Shown one piece after another: positions 48,901 to 59,700 of a DNA stretch of 64,000 nt. Source of the stretch: Anthopleura xanthogrammica (Eukaryota; Cnidaria; Anthozoa; Actiniaria; Actiniidae); assembly GCA_964019055.1 (NCBI GenBank), contig OZ025216.1:4004001-4068000 (forward strand), given 5' to 3'. Positions within the stretch are counted from its first letter, which is position 1. Each line of letters begins with the position of its first letter. The notes under the pieces are model-generated. The model was not told the DNA's origin, ran no database searches, and saw nothing but the letters and a program-made list of their open reading frames with translations. The position numbers and the translations under genes are program-made.

Positions 48901-51900
48901 ACTTTTCAGTCCTATAATCTGTAGGTCTATGGACTTAAAGACAGTTATGTTCAGATGCACCCTGGCTAGCATGGGCCATGCTTTTTGGAGAACATAGATT
49001 CTCCAAGAAAACCTGGAAATTATCTAATTATTTCTGCTGGCACAGGTAATTAGAATTAAGCAAAGAGGGGATTTTTTGGGAGGGAGGGGGAATACAATTA
49101 TATGTAAAAAAGAAAGTCAAAACCCCCTAGTAACCAAAATTCTAGAACCCCCTAGAAAAAACCTAAACAAAACATAAAAATATTTAAACCAAACAATTAA
49201 TAAAGGCTTTCCTTACTTCTAATAGTCTACAGTACGCAAGAGAAGCTGGCAGTCCTTCCAGTTTAGGGTTGTCAGACACATTTAACATTTTTAGATTCTC
49301 AAGGTTACCAATGGCATCGGGAAGAGATGTCAGATTGTTGCCTGGAATTCAAATCATTCAAAGATGTGAGTACTCATTGGTATAGTACATCAAACGGAGG
49401 GTAAAGGATTGAAAAATTTCAAATTTCATGGTTTCGGTTTTCTGTGGAATTGTGACACCTTAGAGAAATTTCAAGCTTTTCAGGGGCGTAGGCAAGGTGG
49501 GCCCCCTCCTGTTGGCCATTTTTTGGTTGGCAGTGCTTTGGTATGATTGCCAATTTTTGGTTGGCCGTTTTTTTGGTTGATGTTCTGAAAATGGTTTTTG
49601 GCCCCCCTTAGCCAAAATCCTGGCTATGCCCCTGGTTTTCATTAAAATTTTGGGTAGAAAAGATATAATTAAAAAAGCTATAAAATTTAGAAGATTAGAT
49701 ATGCTGTTTGAACTATTTTTTTTTTAAATGAAATGAAATTTGTCCAGAACTACCACCTTAAGAAAAAAGAAAGAAAGAAAGAAAGAAAGAGAGAAAAGAT
49801 TGAAAGAAGAAGAAAGGACAGAAATGGAAATATAGAAAATTAAAATAATAAAATAATAGGATACCTTGCAAGTCAATGGTATGAAGGGACTTCAAAGCAC
49901 CTATTGTCTTTGGAAGGGTTTTCAGCTTGTTATTTTGTACATTGAGCACCTGTTAACAGAAAATAATGAATGGTTATTTTATTATTTGCCATGGTTTGTA
50001 GACATTATCAGCAAATTCTGTCTGATATGCCCTAAGCAAAGCAAATGCAAATTCTAGCTGAATTTCATTATAATTATCTTTAGGAACTACGCTTTCAGAA
50101 TTTAGACTCAAAAATGTTTTTTGAAAAATGTCAAAAATGTTTGTCAATAAAAAAAACAGCCTATACCATACTCCCCCCCCCCCCCCCCCAGCTGCTATAC
50201 ATGTTCAAGTTTAAGTTTCTTCTCATCATTGAAAAACAATTTTCTAGTTAAAATTTTAAGCAAGGGTGGCATGGCATGGTGGTGAGAGTGCTCGCCTCCC
50301 ACCAATTGGGTTCCTGAACTCAGTGTTGTATGTACCGAGTTCTAGTTGGTTCTCTCCTGTACATGTGTTTAAAATGTTTTTTTTTCCCAGGTTCTCTGGC
50401 TTTCCTTCCTGCGCCAAAATCAACCTCTAAGTTCCAACTCGATCATGGAATGAGGGCCACTGGTTTGTTAGCCACTGGCTATTAATAAGTGCTTCCTTCG
50501 TAAAAATAAATGAAAAAAATCATTGAGGAAACTTTCGAGTTGGGTAAATTTATATCCATGACTTTTCACATCCTTGTTCATTTTCTAATCTTTTTTTTTG
50601 TAAATTTACTGATATCTTACTGATTAACACATTCAAATCAGTTCATCAAACAAAGATTACAAAATTAATTCAATCAGACAGTTGTGAGAGAGGATAGACA
50701 GTATGTCTATACTGAAGGAAATTCTATTAAGTTTCTTGATAGTCATCTAGTTCCATCAGGCATAATTACAGTATGGATAAAAAGTTAAATTTTACACCGT
50801 AAAAAATTAGAGAGATCACTAACTCTCTTATTTTTTACGGTGTAAAATTTAACTTTATTTTTTACGGTGTAAAATTTAACTTTATTTTTTACGGTGTAAA
50901 ATTTAACTTTTTATCCATACTGTTTCATTAGAAACACCGACGCAGCCCACACTAGCTTACTGCTAGTTATCATCTCTTCAGGCATAATTATATAAGTATG
51001 AAATTTGTAAGATTATAGTTTCAGTTAATCATCAGGTTTAAGATTAGTATCTTTCTTTCTCTAACCTGTAAGGATTTGAGTTCTTCTATTTCATTTGGTA
51101 GACTTGTAATGCGATTGTCACGTAGATCTAGAACCTTTGGATTACAGGATAAAGTTGTAGTGATGGTGTGTTATTTATAATAGTATCTTAGTATAAAATG
51201 AATATTTCATTTTGGCTCAAAAAGTTGATATGGATAATTGGATAAATGGATGCTGGGATATTTACAGTAGGTTGATGGATTGATGGATGAATGTTGGGAT
51301 GGATAGATGGATGGATGGATTGATGGGTGGATGGATGGATAGATGGATGGATGGATAGATTGATGGGTGGATGGATGGATGGGATGGGATGGGATGGATG
51401 GATGGGAAGGGATGGATGGATGGGAAGAGATGGATGGATGGTGGATGGATGGATAGGGGATGGATGATTTGATAGATAAAGAGATGGATGAATGATAGTC
51501 AATGAATAGATAATGGCAGAATGGGATGAATAGAATGAAATGGATTATAAATGGGAGAATGGATAAAATGGATAAATGGATAGGATTGGTAGAGAGATAA
51601 ATTGATGTATAGAGGAATGAACAAATTGATGGGATAGGAATGTATGAGTAAATGGATGGGATAGGAATGTATGAATGAATAAATGGATGGGATAGGAATG
51701 TATGAGTGAATGAATAAATGGATGGGAAGGAAGAGAGGATGGATTTAAAGGATAAAGAGACTCATATTAATTTTGACGTGTAGTAGATAAATAGCCCCAA
51801 GTCTTTACCTTAATATCTGCTAGATCTTTCAGGCTTCCTCCACTTTTAATACCAGAGAGATCATTATCACAGAGAAGAACAACCTGAAATAATTTAAAAA

Positions 51901-53963
51901 AAAATATCAAACTTATGCTATATTCAATATCTTGAGGCCTGCACGTACAGTACATAATATAATCATGAAATTATATGGTGCTATATAAGCAGAAAAATGC
52001 CTTTGAGCATGTATCATTAAATTTAGTAAGGCAACTATTCACTATTTTCACCTTCCTCATAATACGTACATTGTTCAGGAGGGGGGGGGGGGGGGGGGGA
52101 TAAGGGGAGTGGGAGGGGGGATACCAGAGTAAATAAAAAACCCACACAAAGTCATTATTCTGAAGACTGCATCCAAAGATATGTCTGCTCATAAAATGAC
52201 GCATTGTATAAGAACCAAGCGACCACAACAAAAACAAATAATTTAAAAGAGGTTATAAATAAACTTTGAGTTCTACTTCTTCGTGAGTTAATTGATAAAT
52301 TTTTTGTAATACTAAGCCTCTAAGCCCCCTGATGTTCTGAATGCACAAACATTAAAAAGTATTGTCAGTGGGGAATGAGAAAATGGGAAATCAAAAAAAC
52401 CTACTAGTTGACATTACCTCTTTCCTTAAAACACGGCAAAGTGAAAAAACATCTTTTGGAAGCTACAGTATTGAGAGTAATAATACGTATGTTAGTAAGG
52501 GACCAGACATTATTTATGTGGGGTGGGGGGGGTGGGGTTTGAAATCAAGGGGGGGGGGGGGGCTCAGGCTTATATTTTTCAAAGAAAGGGGGTGGGTCAA
52601 AATAAAATTTCAGTTGTAAAAATGCAAGAATATATTCAAGCAAATGTAAATGTACAAGAATATATTCAAGTAAAAACAGGTATTCGGACCCAAGCTATGG
52701 AATGAGGGAGGGTTGTTGGGGAGGGGGAGAGAGGTTGTTTAAGAGATGTGTAATTTTTTAACAACTGTATAATGAATGGTATGATATATACAGAATCGAG
52801 AAAAGATACCTCTGAAATGAATTCCATATGGGGTGGGTCAAAAATTAAATTTAATACTTCAAGGGGTGGGTCAGGGAAAAATGTTTTAATGCAGACAAAA
52901 AAATTCCCCCACCCCCCACCCCTCCACATCAATAATGACCGGTCCCTAATATAATGAAATATAACAAAACAATTACAGCCAACCATTACAAAATGACTAA
53001 AATAATTTCATCTAAATGATAAATAAGGAGTAAAATAGAGATGTTCTTTGCTTTCTCGTGTTGTTGCTTGTTGCTTTCAGCTGCGACCTTTTAGAAATAG
53101 GTGCATTATAAGCTAATGGACAACATTTTAAATGGGCTTCACCTAGCTGTGAAATAGGTGTATACCGAGTCTTTCTTAAGTTAATATGTCTGCTGTTGGC
53201 TTTTAATATGTCCATTAAATGGACTAACTAATTCATGATATGCAAATCAATCAATCATAGATTATTTGAGTATCCAATATTGCTTCCATTATCAATGATG
53301 ACAAATACAGCAAAAGACTGAGTTGGTTTAAGATGCACAGTGTTATAAGCTCCAAAATAATACAACTAAAAAGAACTCGAATTTCGAATTGTTACTGAAT
53401 GAACCATCATTTATAGAATATTTTACACTGTACATGTACATTATTATACATAGCTTATTTCCATAAGCTTAAATATCATGATTATGTAAGCTTAAATTAT
53501 ATGAAGTCATCAAGGGAACACTATATGGTCACGTATGAAATAATATCTAGACAGATGTTTGAAGAGTAAATTCAAGGCCAAGGCCCTTAATTTCTATGAA
53601 TATTGGCTACAAAATGTTGCTTATATTTTAATAAGTCAGAACAAGCAAAAATAAGCTTTAAAATCCATGATTTCAGGAGTAGAATACGCATGTAAATATT
53701 ACCTCAGTGACTCCACAACCTGATAATTCCAGCGAAGGCTCAGGCGATTCCTCGGCCTTCAGAAACAACAGAAGGAAAATTAATATACCAGAAAAATTAT
53801 GAAACTGCTTACAATCGTCAAAAATAATAAATTATAAAAGGAATAACAAAGTGAAATTCAAGTGTAGTACAGCATAAAATGGTTGACTTACTACGACAAG
53901 ACATCGCTGAATTCGCCTCTGTGCTTCGTCTTTATCGACTTTTCTGGCCCTAAATAACGGCAT
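36956..53963 (-). CDS. LRSAM1: LRSAM1, LRR-SAM-RING E3 ubiquitin ligase, complete
   Basis: Twenty-seven GT-AG exons close to 715 aa (human 723). Exons: 53892-53963, 53703-53756, 52418-52462, 51809-51883, 51066-51134, 49865-49949, 49217-49341, 48564-48606, 48205-48252, 47942-47992, 47615-47679, 45927-45956, 44212-44334, 43769-43856, 43103-43154, 42836-42880, 42408-42478, 41511-41610, 41050-41137, 40474-40548, 40282-40362, 39653-39748, 39236-39334, 38851-38976, 38155-38265, 37540-37647, 36956-37078. Domains: five or six leucine-rich repeats (~40-175; [32 protein letters not shown]), a long coiled coil (~245-560, including [11 protein letters not shown]), SAM (~570-625), a PSAP motif just before the RING (ESCRT-I/TSG101 late domain) and a C3HC4 RING at the C-terminus ([19 protein letters not shown]). 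Family role: ubiquitinates TSG101 and targets intracellular bacteria for autophagy. Human has two P(S/T)AP motifs; I find one here. Confidence 0.96.
37300..37470. repeat. Tandem pair of a dispersed ~110-bp repeat
   Basis: GATACCAAG(G/C)AATAGAATA, CTCTGGTTGATAGCACATGA and GCCTGTCATTGTAGGCTGAT occur twice here. The same unit, also as a tandem pair, is at 4370-4530, so the pair may be the mobile form. Confidence 0.6.
37978..38130. mobile_element. MITE-like element, family J, in LRSAM1 intron
   Basis: Inverted halves: CCATACATCGGTTCACTGGT with GCATTCGATCGAGGCTGCAA, against the right half CTCGACTGGATGCTTTGTG with GCGAACCGGTGTAAGG. Sister copy at 60977-61126. It ends about 25 bases from exon 25. 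Confidence 0.8.
38340..38818. repeat. (GGGAT)n satellite with (GATGT)n block
   Basis: About 33 clean GGGAT units at 38620-38790, preceded by ~13 GATGT units and degenerate GGGATAGGAT. G-triplets every 5 bases on the plus strand could fold into G-quadruplexes. The plus strand is the template strand for LRSAM1. Confidence 0.95.
39446..39630. repeat. (TTCC)n microsatellite in LRSAM1 intron
   Basis: About 30 clean TTCC units flanked by TTCA and TTCG units. The array stops about 25 bases from the exon 22 donor. Confidence 0.96.
39855..40060 (+). mobile_element. SINE body copy in LRSAM1 intron
   Basis: GTTCTCTCCCTTGCCACGAG, TTTTTCTCCAGGTTCTCTGG and CCTCCCTCCGTAAAAATC match the SINE family. A short ACAAT tail follows at about 40063-40080. 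The head is truncated. Confidence 0.6.
41645..41990. repeat. (ATC)n microsatellite with three copies of a ~63-bp unit
   Basis: The unit TATCATATGTAAACACCATC plus the following CATCATTACC run is repeated three times within an ATC-rich tract, in the LRSAM1 intron upstream of exon 18. Confidence 0.9.
42000..42290. mobile_element. Nested foldback element in LRSAM1 intron
   Basis: An inner palindrome GAGTCAATAGCCCAT/ATGGGCTATTGACTC lies beside an outer AAAACCTACTAAT pair whose partner is ATTAGTAGGTTTTT near 42280. It looks like two related foldback elements, one inside the other. Confidence 0.65.
44808..45005. mobile_element. MITE-like element, family C, best copy
   Basis: About 198 bp with ~45-bp inverted ends: ACCTTGGGCGTAATGTTTTC and GAAAACATTACGCCCAAG, with CCATTTCAGACCACGTGTCA inside. 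AATAGACC and GGTCTATT flank it. Confidence 0.85.
46664..46849. mobile_element. MITE-like element, family C copy
   Basis: Same layout as 44808-45005 with more substitutions. It is in the LRSAM1 intron between exons 11 and 12. Confidence 0.8.
48345..48525. mobile_element. MITE-like element, family L
   Basis: GAGCAGTTTTTGTATGAGTATG at the left and GTGAC..CACACTCATACCAAATCTGC at the right are inverted. The interior is rich in GCCGTG/CACGGC. Sister copy at 62222-62388. Confidence 0.7.
50255..50510 (+). mobile_element. tRNA-derived SINE, near full length, in LRSAM1 intron
   Basis: Head GGCATGGTGGTGAGAGTGCT with B-box-like GGGTTCCTGAACTC, then TTGGTTCTCTCCTGTACATG, a body with CAACCTCTAAGTTCCAACTC, and the family tail. 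Confidence 0.65.
50775..50930. mobile_element. Foldback element with internal tandem units
   Basis: Outer ends ACAGTATGGATAAAAAGTTA and TAACTTTTTATCCATACTGT are perfect inverted repeats. The right side carries three copies of TTTTTTACGGTGTAAAATTT in tandem and the left side one inverted copy. Confidence 0.8.
51230..51735. repeat. (GGAT)n microsatellite in LRSAM1 intron
   Basis: About 500 bases of GATG/GGAT tetranucleotides with GGGAT and AATG variants, between exons 4 and 5. Confidence 0.93.
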
Positions 53964-54639
53964 TATTAATCCTTAGTCACTCGAGAACCGTTAGTTTACG
54001 CCATATTTTGGGTTTTTTAGGATAATTTCTCGATCAAAACTTTTCAGTTCCTGTTATTTTGAGTGAAAGTTTTGTATTGATACCGAAGGGGATTGTGGGA
54101 AGAATTTGTGACCGGCTGGTTTTCGCTGATTCAGCGGGAATCCCGAGGGATTTTCAGTATCTTCTGGTTACTCATGGGGCCTGAGATCCCTATGAGTCAT
54201 GGAGTATTTGGAGTATTGTAGTTTTTGTTAGGAAATAAAAACCCAGTGTAAAGGCTGAAATTCTAACTGGACACATAATTTTGAACCGTAGATTGGAAAT
54301 TTTGCGAAGGGCTCGAGAATTTTACGAACGAACAGGTGCAAAAATATGCTCGCGTTGCCGAGTCATCAGTGAGGTGAAAAGACGAGAAACAATTACCACG
54401 GATTCCGTTTAACTTCGGCTGCTAGACTTTCAATACTTCATCGGCGGTAAGTAAGCCATTTTTGGAGTATCATTTTTCACCGCCTTCAATTAAAGAGATG
54501 ACAAAAAGTTAAAAATGTATCAAAACAACTCGGGTGATCGAAGTCGATGGAGTTTAGCTTGTAGATTTTGCGGGAGAAAAACTGCACTAATGCTACCACC
54601 CCAATCATTATGATTTACAGAAAACTTCGAGAAAGATTA

Positions 54640-54830
<191 letters not shown>

Positions 54831-55067
54831 CAAAGAAGATGGTGTTCCGAACGCCCAAGTGAATAGTCATGTCTAATCGAGGTCTAGAGCATTTACACAG
54901 CATCAAGCGCCACAAAAGGCAGCTGCAGGAATACTTTAAACACTAGCTTTATTTGTTCACTTAATGATTCGGAAACTATAATTTGACAATTAAAATTACG
55001 AATAAAGAAAATTCGGTTAAGTAAAAGCATATACCTTATTACAGGAAATGAATTTCGCGACATGCTA

Positions 55068-55437
55068 ATGAGGGTTTATCAGCTGGTCTTGGGTGACATT
55101 TTAAATTAATTTTTAATCCAACAAAAACGAAAATATAATATTTGAAAAGAGCATACAAAAATTAGTAAAATTGGAAAGTTTGAAGTGGTTTTATCGAATA
55201 GCGCCGAAGATATGGGCGATCGAAGTTGGCGACAAAAGCTTGCCTACCCAATTTTTTTCCAGTAAATTTCTTTGTAAAAGCAGCCAACTTCGGTCGCCCA
55301 TATCTTCGGCGCTACTCAATAAAACCACTTCAAACTTTCCAATTTTACTAATTTTGGTATGCTCTTTTCGAATATCATATTTCCATTTTTGTTGGATTAA
55401 AATTTAAAATGTCACGCAAGACCTGATAAACCCTCAT
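55068..55437. mobile_element. Foldback MITE-like element, 370 bp
   Basis: Near-perfect halves: ATGAGGGTTTATCAG ... GCGCCGAAGATATGGGCGA on the left and TCGCCCATATCTTCGGCGC ... CTGATAAACCCTCAT on the right. Confidence 0.85.
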
Positions 55438-55904
55438 TTTCGGAGTTCCTTGGTTTTGACTTTAGTATATTGAATACTTGGATCATTCATTGTTCCAGAT
55501 TATTAGGAGCTTGTACTTGGTTCTCAGTAACAACGTATTTTATCCATGCTTTTCAATGGACATTAAATTCCCCTTGCTCGGCGAAGTCCCGGAATTCCCT
55601 TCTCTTGAGGACTGAAATGTTTTTTTTTCAGTTGATGCTAATTCTTCATTGCTTTGGCCCCATAGGTAGTATTTTAAAATAGTTAAGGGGACTATTTTCT
55701 AGCTGTCCAATTAAAATGATCAAGTGCATGCTAAGCAAAAGGCTCACTAATGATCACTCTGCCAAAGGTTTTTTTATGAGTTTTATTTATGCCAGCCTCA
55801 TTACAGGATAAATGGGTAGCGTGTGATCGTACCTGCTGCGAGCTGACTTAGATCAGACCAGAAGAGTAGTTTCTGGGTTTGCCGTATAGTTGGCCATTAC
55901 AGAT

Positions 55905-56200
55905 ACTGCTATTTCAAAAAAAAGTTGAATACTGAATACTGAATACTGAATACTGCATACTGAATAGTGCATTCCAAGACCGAAATGCATTTTGGGTCAT
56001 GTAATATTGTCTAAAGTAAAATAAATAATAATTATTTATTGTATTTCTAGTGCATTCCATCCGAAACAATGTACTAGCTACATATAGAGAGCAAATCGCT
56101 GTATATTTACTTTTTATTTCAAATTAATGAGACCAAAAATGCCCTTTGGTCTTGGAATGCAGTATTCAGTATTCAACGTTTTTTGAAATAGCATTATCTC
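55905..56200. mobile_element. Foldback element with GAATACT microrepeat end
   Basis: The left end TGCTATTTCAAAAAAAAGTT with GAATACT repeats is the reverse complement of the right end (AGTATTCAACGTTTTTTGAA ATAGCA). An inner pair reads GCATTCCAAGACCGAAATGC and GGTCTTGGAATGC. The left GAATACT run is expanded compared with the right. Confidence 0.7.
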
Positions 56201-56457
56201 CTTTATAGAGATTGTTATTACTGCGCGTGAAAGAGTAGTGATTTTTTCTAATTTCTTACCCCGTGAAACGAAAAATTTACTCTTAGAAACAAGAGTAAAA
56301 TGTTGCAGGCGCGCAATTGATGTTGCGCAATGTCGCTGAACGGTAGAAAAACGATCCTACTTCAGCGGCACTGCCTGCAATATTACGCGCAATGTTGCAC
56401 CGTGTGTGTCTACGAAAGATGTTCAAACAACAACAGGAGGTAGGGTTACTGATGTGC

Positions 56458-56467
56458 TTTATTTATT
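56458..56467 (-). terminator. Polyadenylation signals of alpha-spectrin
   Basis: Two overlapping AATAAA hexamers on the minus strand lie about 255-260 bases past the stop codon, a plausible 3' UTR length. They are seen directly; use is inferred. Confidence 0.55.
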
Positions 56468-56719
56468 AGTTCATCCTGCTTACATTACCACAAATTATCA
56501 TAAGTAAACCAAGGAAGAATCAGAAAAAAATTATAGCAGAAACAAGTTTGTCCAGTCAATGCAGTTACGTCTAGCTTATTCCACTCGTCTTTTCTTTTCT
56601 TTTAAGCAGTAAGTTTAAAAGTATATGCTACATTTAACAAACACCATTATTGTCAGCAAATAAAAACTAAAATATCTAGAGCAGGGTTGCAGAGGATTTC
56701 ATCTACAAGATTTCCACGT

Positions 56720-59700
56720 CTAGTAGTTTGAGAACAAGGCGGAGCAGAAGGATTTGTAGTTGTATGCACCAGGGATTTCACGTCCCTTGTCGTCTACATA
56801 TGGCTGCATACGATCGATGCAGTACTCGGCCTGTTCCTTGGTCAGAGACTGAAGGAAAAAGATAAATGAATTTGTTAAAAACTGGAAGTAAGCATACAAG
56901 AAAAACACAGCAAAACAGGGCACGACAGGGCGGGGCAGGGCAGGGCAAGCACGTCAAATCTTATCAGTTATTTTTTTCAAGTATCAACCATAGTTTTCAA
57001 GTACGTAAGCAGCTCAGTGAGTGGTTCGAAAAGAAAGAAGCACAAGGCAGGCAAAAGAGAGAAAACCAAACATTCCTCATATAATCTTACACTAGGTAAA
57101 AGCCTAACAACATACCTGATAGAGATCAGATTCAGTGACGTATTTCCTCTTTCCTCCTTCAGTCAGCGCCATGAATGCGTTCTCGACTTCCTGGCTGGAG
57201 CCAACGTTTTCTGTTTCACGGCTGATCATGAAGGCCATGTATTCTCCCATGGAAACGACGCCATCACTACAGATAACAAAACTCATTAGCATCAAATGTT
57301 ATTGTGCTTTCTTTTGCTTAACTATGGTCACTGCAACGATAGCGAGAGCTACGGGCACACGGTGCACCACTGCGCGCAATGTTACAGGCAATCGATGTAG
57401 CAAGCTATGTCACACGACGCAAATTGTTTGACGCAATGTTGCTGAAGTAGAAAACGACCCTACTTCAGCAATTGCCTGCAATATTGCGCACAATGTTGCA
57501 ACATGTGTTCGCACCTTACTGTTTGTAAAGTCAAATGCTCATGCAAAGAAACCAATGGAAACAATTAATACGGAAGTCCAAAACTAATGTCTACTGGGGA
57601 AAAGTGGCATATACCGCAAGCCATGCCGTATTTTCTCAGAGCGTACACTCGGGCTTCCAAAGGATTGTTTCTAGATTCTGGTGATTGCTGCGAGCCTTTG
57701 TTATCATGAGCTCGCGGTAAAGCGACTCTGCCTCATACAAAAATAGACGACTTGTAATGGATAGGAAAAAGCCTGCCATTTAATACCACAGGAAGCCCGA
57801 GTAACAATGGAAAGTCCGATGGTATACTGCTGTGCCCCTTGTATGTACAAGTCTTTTCCCGCTCATATAAAAAACGCTCTTTAGATACTTACCCGTTAGG
57901 ATCGACGCGCCTAATGATGTTATCAAACTCAGGATCGCTTTCACCTTCTTCCACAACAGGCAAGTCATATCCCAGTGAACGAAGACATGACTTGAACTCT
58001 TGGTAGTCCAAGTATCCTGTCTTGTCCTTGTCGAAATGCCTGAAGGAAAAGAAATATAAGGATTAGATAGAGCGTTGGTTACTATTGAGGGCATATGAAA
58101 AGAAAATTTCACTGGTTCGGCAATTAAGTTTCCAACAGCCTGAGTTAATATTTTTTGATTGATTTGAACTAAAAACCCAGAATTACTTGAATTACCAGAA
58201 TTACCACTTACTTGAACATGATGGTGAACTCTTTAAGACTGGCCTCTGATACACCAGTTGTCTTACGAGCCTGGATCTGTTGCTCCAAGTTGTGTTTCAT
58301 ACGCATAGCCAATTGATCCAGTTGGTCCCACTGTTGAGCAAGATCCACGGTGCTATGTTCGGTATACCTGTGGCGGAAAAATAAGAAAAGAAAAGTGTGC
58401 ATTTAGTACTTTGGTTGAGGGATGATTATTCAAGTGACAGCAATACTAGCTGNNNNNNNNNNNNNNNNNNNNNNNNNNNNNNNNNNNNNNNNNNNNNNNN
58501 NNNNNNNNNNNNNNNNNNNNNNNNNNNNNNNNNNNNNNNNNNNNNNNNNNNNNNNNNNNNNNNNNNNNNNNNNNNNNNNNNNNNNNNNNNNNNNNNNNNN
58601 NNNNNNNNNNNNNNNNNNNNNNNNNNNNNNNNNNNNNNNNNNNNNNNNNNNNCAAGGAGCCAATAAAACAAATGATTTATGGCTTAATTAACCCTTTAAC
58701 TTTGCGGAATTGTTTAATCGTTAAGTATGAGATAGTCACGAAGTAAAACTGAACAAGTTACATACGGGTTAATGGACACTTTGTAGCTCTTGATCTGTCT
58801 GTCCAGTTTCCTCAAAGCGTACATGTCTTCTTCAGCTTGATCCAAGGTCTCTCTGAACTGGGTATGAGCATCTTGCAAGGCCTTCGAAATGATTATTAAA
58901 AAAAAAACACAGCATAAGATTGATTGATTTTTTTCACTTTGATTCATTTGCTGGATTTTATGGTAGGAATGGTGTTGTTACTGTGCGAATTCTCTAAACG
59001 TAGTCACTTCAACTTGAAGTTATTAACCAATAAGAGAGCAAAAGAAACTACTTTTTTGGTCCTATGTCAGTGGTTAGGGGCGGATCCAGAGGGAGGGTTG
59101 TGGGGGTTGCAATACCCCCCCCCCCCATGAGAATTTCGATTCGTTGTCTGCATGACAGTTAAATAATGATGGCTAACTAAAATTAGGCGTTACTTTTGCT
59201 TTTTAATTATTATATAACCCCCAACCCCCGGAACACAGGATTGAACCAACATACAACTCTACTCATTCGCACAGTGACAGGTGTGTCTACATACATTGAT
59301 CTCCTCCACAGAGTTACAGCGGACAGGATCGGTAAGATCTTCTTCAGCATTCTCAAACCAACTATTGAAAGCAGACGCTTTCTTGGCGAACAGAAGGAAC
59401 AAGTCCTCAACCTTGGAAGATAAAAACAGAACAATTTCGTCAGTTATCTGGTTAATCTGGGGTATATCTATGGCTATGAGTTGATTGATGGACGTTTGGA
59501 AATCATTAACAATTTCATGGTATTTGATATTATGAGTTCATAATAACAAGAATTGTGATATTGAAATCGCAATAACAAAAAAAGGCAAACTTGATGCGAC
59601 GTTTCGAAGTCGATATGACTTCATTGTCAAGCCAATTTGAATGTTTAACATTAGCAAATTTACACTTCAAATTACTCTGTCTTGAATGCAGGGTGCCCTA

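Noticed and set aside
58397..58691. Open frames of ~80 aa across unknown residues
   Set aside because: They span the 200-N gap and carry no information.
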